Source: DATHBR01 sp036389955 (GTDB lineage: Bacteria; Myxococcota; Myxococcia; Myxococcales; Myxococcaceae). From it: 17,223 nt of DNA. A program made the position numbers and the translations under genes. Under the pieces are notes generated by a model. That model was not told where the DNA came from, did not search any database, and was given only the letters and a program-made list of their open reading frames with translations. Below are positions 16,558 through 17,223 of the stretch, piece by piece (positions within the stretch are counted from its first letter, which is position 1; each line of letters starts with the position of its first letter). The stretch is from the NCBI GenBank assembly GCA_036389955.1, contig DASVVJ010000785.1:1-17223 (forward strand), in the 5' to 3' direction.

Positions 16558-16678
16558 GGCCCGAAAGCGGGGGTGGTGGTGAATCGACCACCCTGCGGCC
16601 GGGCATCCAACAAACCCGCGCCGCGAGTCCTTCCACCCGGGTTGGCTCGCCCGGCGCCCTGCACGAAGAAATGGTTAC

Positions 16679-17223
16679 ATGGAAGACCTGAACCTCCGGA
16701 AGGTCGTCTCGCTGGTGTTCATCGTGGGCATTGCGGTGGTGTTCACGCTGCAGTTTGGTCCGGGGAGCACGGGTTTCAGCGGCGGCAACACCCAGCAGGT
16801 GGCGGCGCCCAGCGCCGCGGCGGTGGTCAACGGCAAGGAGATCCCGCTGCGTGACTTCAACCGCGCCTACTCGATCCAGATCGCCAACCTGCGCAACCAG
16901 GGCCGTCCCATCCCCGAAGCGCTGGCGCGCCAGTTCCTGGTGCCGCAGGTGGTGGACCGGCTGGTGAACATCGAGCTGCTGGCCCAGGCGGCCGAGAAGC
17001 ACGGCATCACCCCGTCGGACGAGGAGCTGCGCAAGGTGATCCACCAGCGCGCGGACTTCCAGAACAACGGCCAGTTCGACTACGAGCGCTACAAGCGGAT
17101 GCTGCGCGACTACTACCGGAAGACGGCGCCGGAGTACGAGAAGGACCTGCGCCGGGAGATGGCGGCCATCAAGCTGATCGAGCTGGTGCGCAACAGCGCC
17201 ACCGTGTCCGACGACGAAGTGCG
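16679..17223 (+). CDS. SurA/PpiD-type peptidyl-prolyl isomerase, membrane anchored (5' part)
   Basis: The gene runs off the window; 181 residues are visible. A short cytosolic N-terminus (MEDLNLRKVV) and one membrane helix (about 9-25) are followed by a Gly/Ser/Gln linker and a SurA-type chaperone domain. That domain has AAVVNGKEIPLRDFNRAY (47-64), LVDQ-like helices VPQVVDRLVNIELLAQAAEKHGI (88-110) and the DFQNNGQFDYERYKRML block (126-142), typical of PpiD. The parvulin isomerase domain expected further on is outside the window. PpiD-type proteins help newly exported proteins fold at the periplasmic side of the inner membrane. The ATG at 16679 has a weak GAAG ribosome site. An ATG at 16671 is in another frame. 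The divergent mreC shares a 226-base control region with it. Confidence 0.88.
   Translation, partial: MEDLNLRKVVSLVFIVGIAVVFTLQFGPGSTGFSGGNTQQVAAPSAAAVVNGKEIPLRDFNRAYSIQIANLRNQGRPIPEALARQFLVPQVVDRLVNIELLAQAAEKHGITPSDEELRKVIHQRADFQNNGQFDYERYKRMLRDYYRKTAPEYEKDLRREMAAIKLIELVRNSATVSDDEV

Noticed and set aside
16502..17044. Minus-strand open frame of 180 codons at the window end
   Set aside because: It is antisense to the PpiD-type gene, whose chaperone-domain pattern and membrane anchor are convincing; the frame also covers the mreC promoter.

Overview
This window is high-GC DNA (visibly around 70% G+C) with tightly packed genes. It most likely comes from a myxobacterium of the Myxococcus/Stigmatella/Archangium/Cystobacter group. 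The best marker is the 588-residue secreted protein at 1858-3624, which ends in a MYXO-CTERM sorting tag (Gly-Cys-Gly-Cys, one hydrophobic helix, short Arg-rich tail). The two c-di-GMP binding motifs of a PilZ protein, the AT-hook protein and the gene order all fit that assignment. No tRNA, rRNA, CRISPR array, transposase or phage gene was found.

Layout. (1) 12-8446, minus strand: one long gene string that reads, in transcription order, a small unknown protein, a CcsA/HemX-type membrane protein, hemA, hemC, hemD, a small secreted protein, a MYXO-CTERM metalloprotease and a GspE/PilB-type secretion ATPase. A GC-rich hairpin closes it. HemA, HemC and HemD carry glutamyl-tRNA towards uroporphyrinogen III, and the CcsA-like protein is their usual membrane partner. 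The last three genes are not haem genes. They look like an export-linked secreted protease cassette, joined by a 4-base overlap and a 5-base gap. (2) 8571-9023: trxA, alone on the plus strand, followed by a strong hairpin. (3) 9240-9708: an AT-rich promoter island (about one third G+C over 60 bases) in front of a 112-residue AT-hook/zinc-knuckle protein. (4) 9705-11929: a PilZ domain protein (minus) and the magnesium channel mgtE (plus), transcribed divergently. (5) 11926-16557: the cell-elongation operon mreC-mreD-mrdA-rodA on the minus strand, with overlapping genes, a candidate promoter upstream and a terminator/REP-like element at its end. mreB is not in the window. (6) 16679 to the end: the 5' part of a membrane-anchored SurA/PpiD-type peptidyl-prolyl isomerase, divergent from mreC.

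Most of the window is conserved housekeeping DNA (tetrapyrrole synthesis, envelope elongation, redox, magnesium). The two places most worth a second look are the three-gene secreted cassette at 47-4166 and the AT-hook gene with its repeat-rich, AT-rich control region at 9240-9697.
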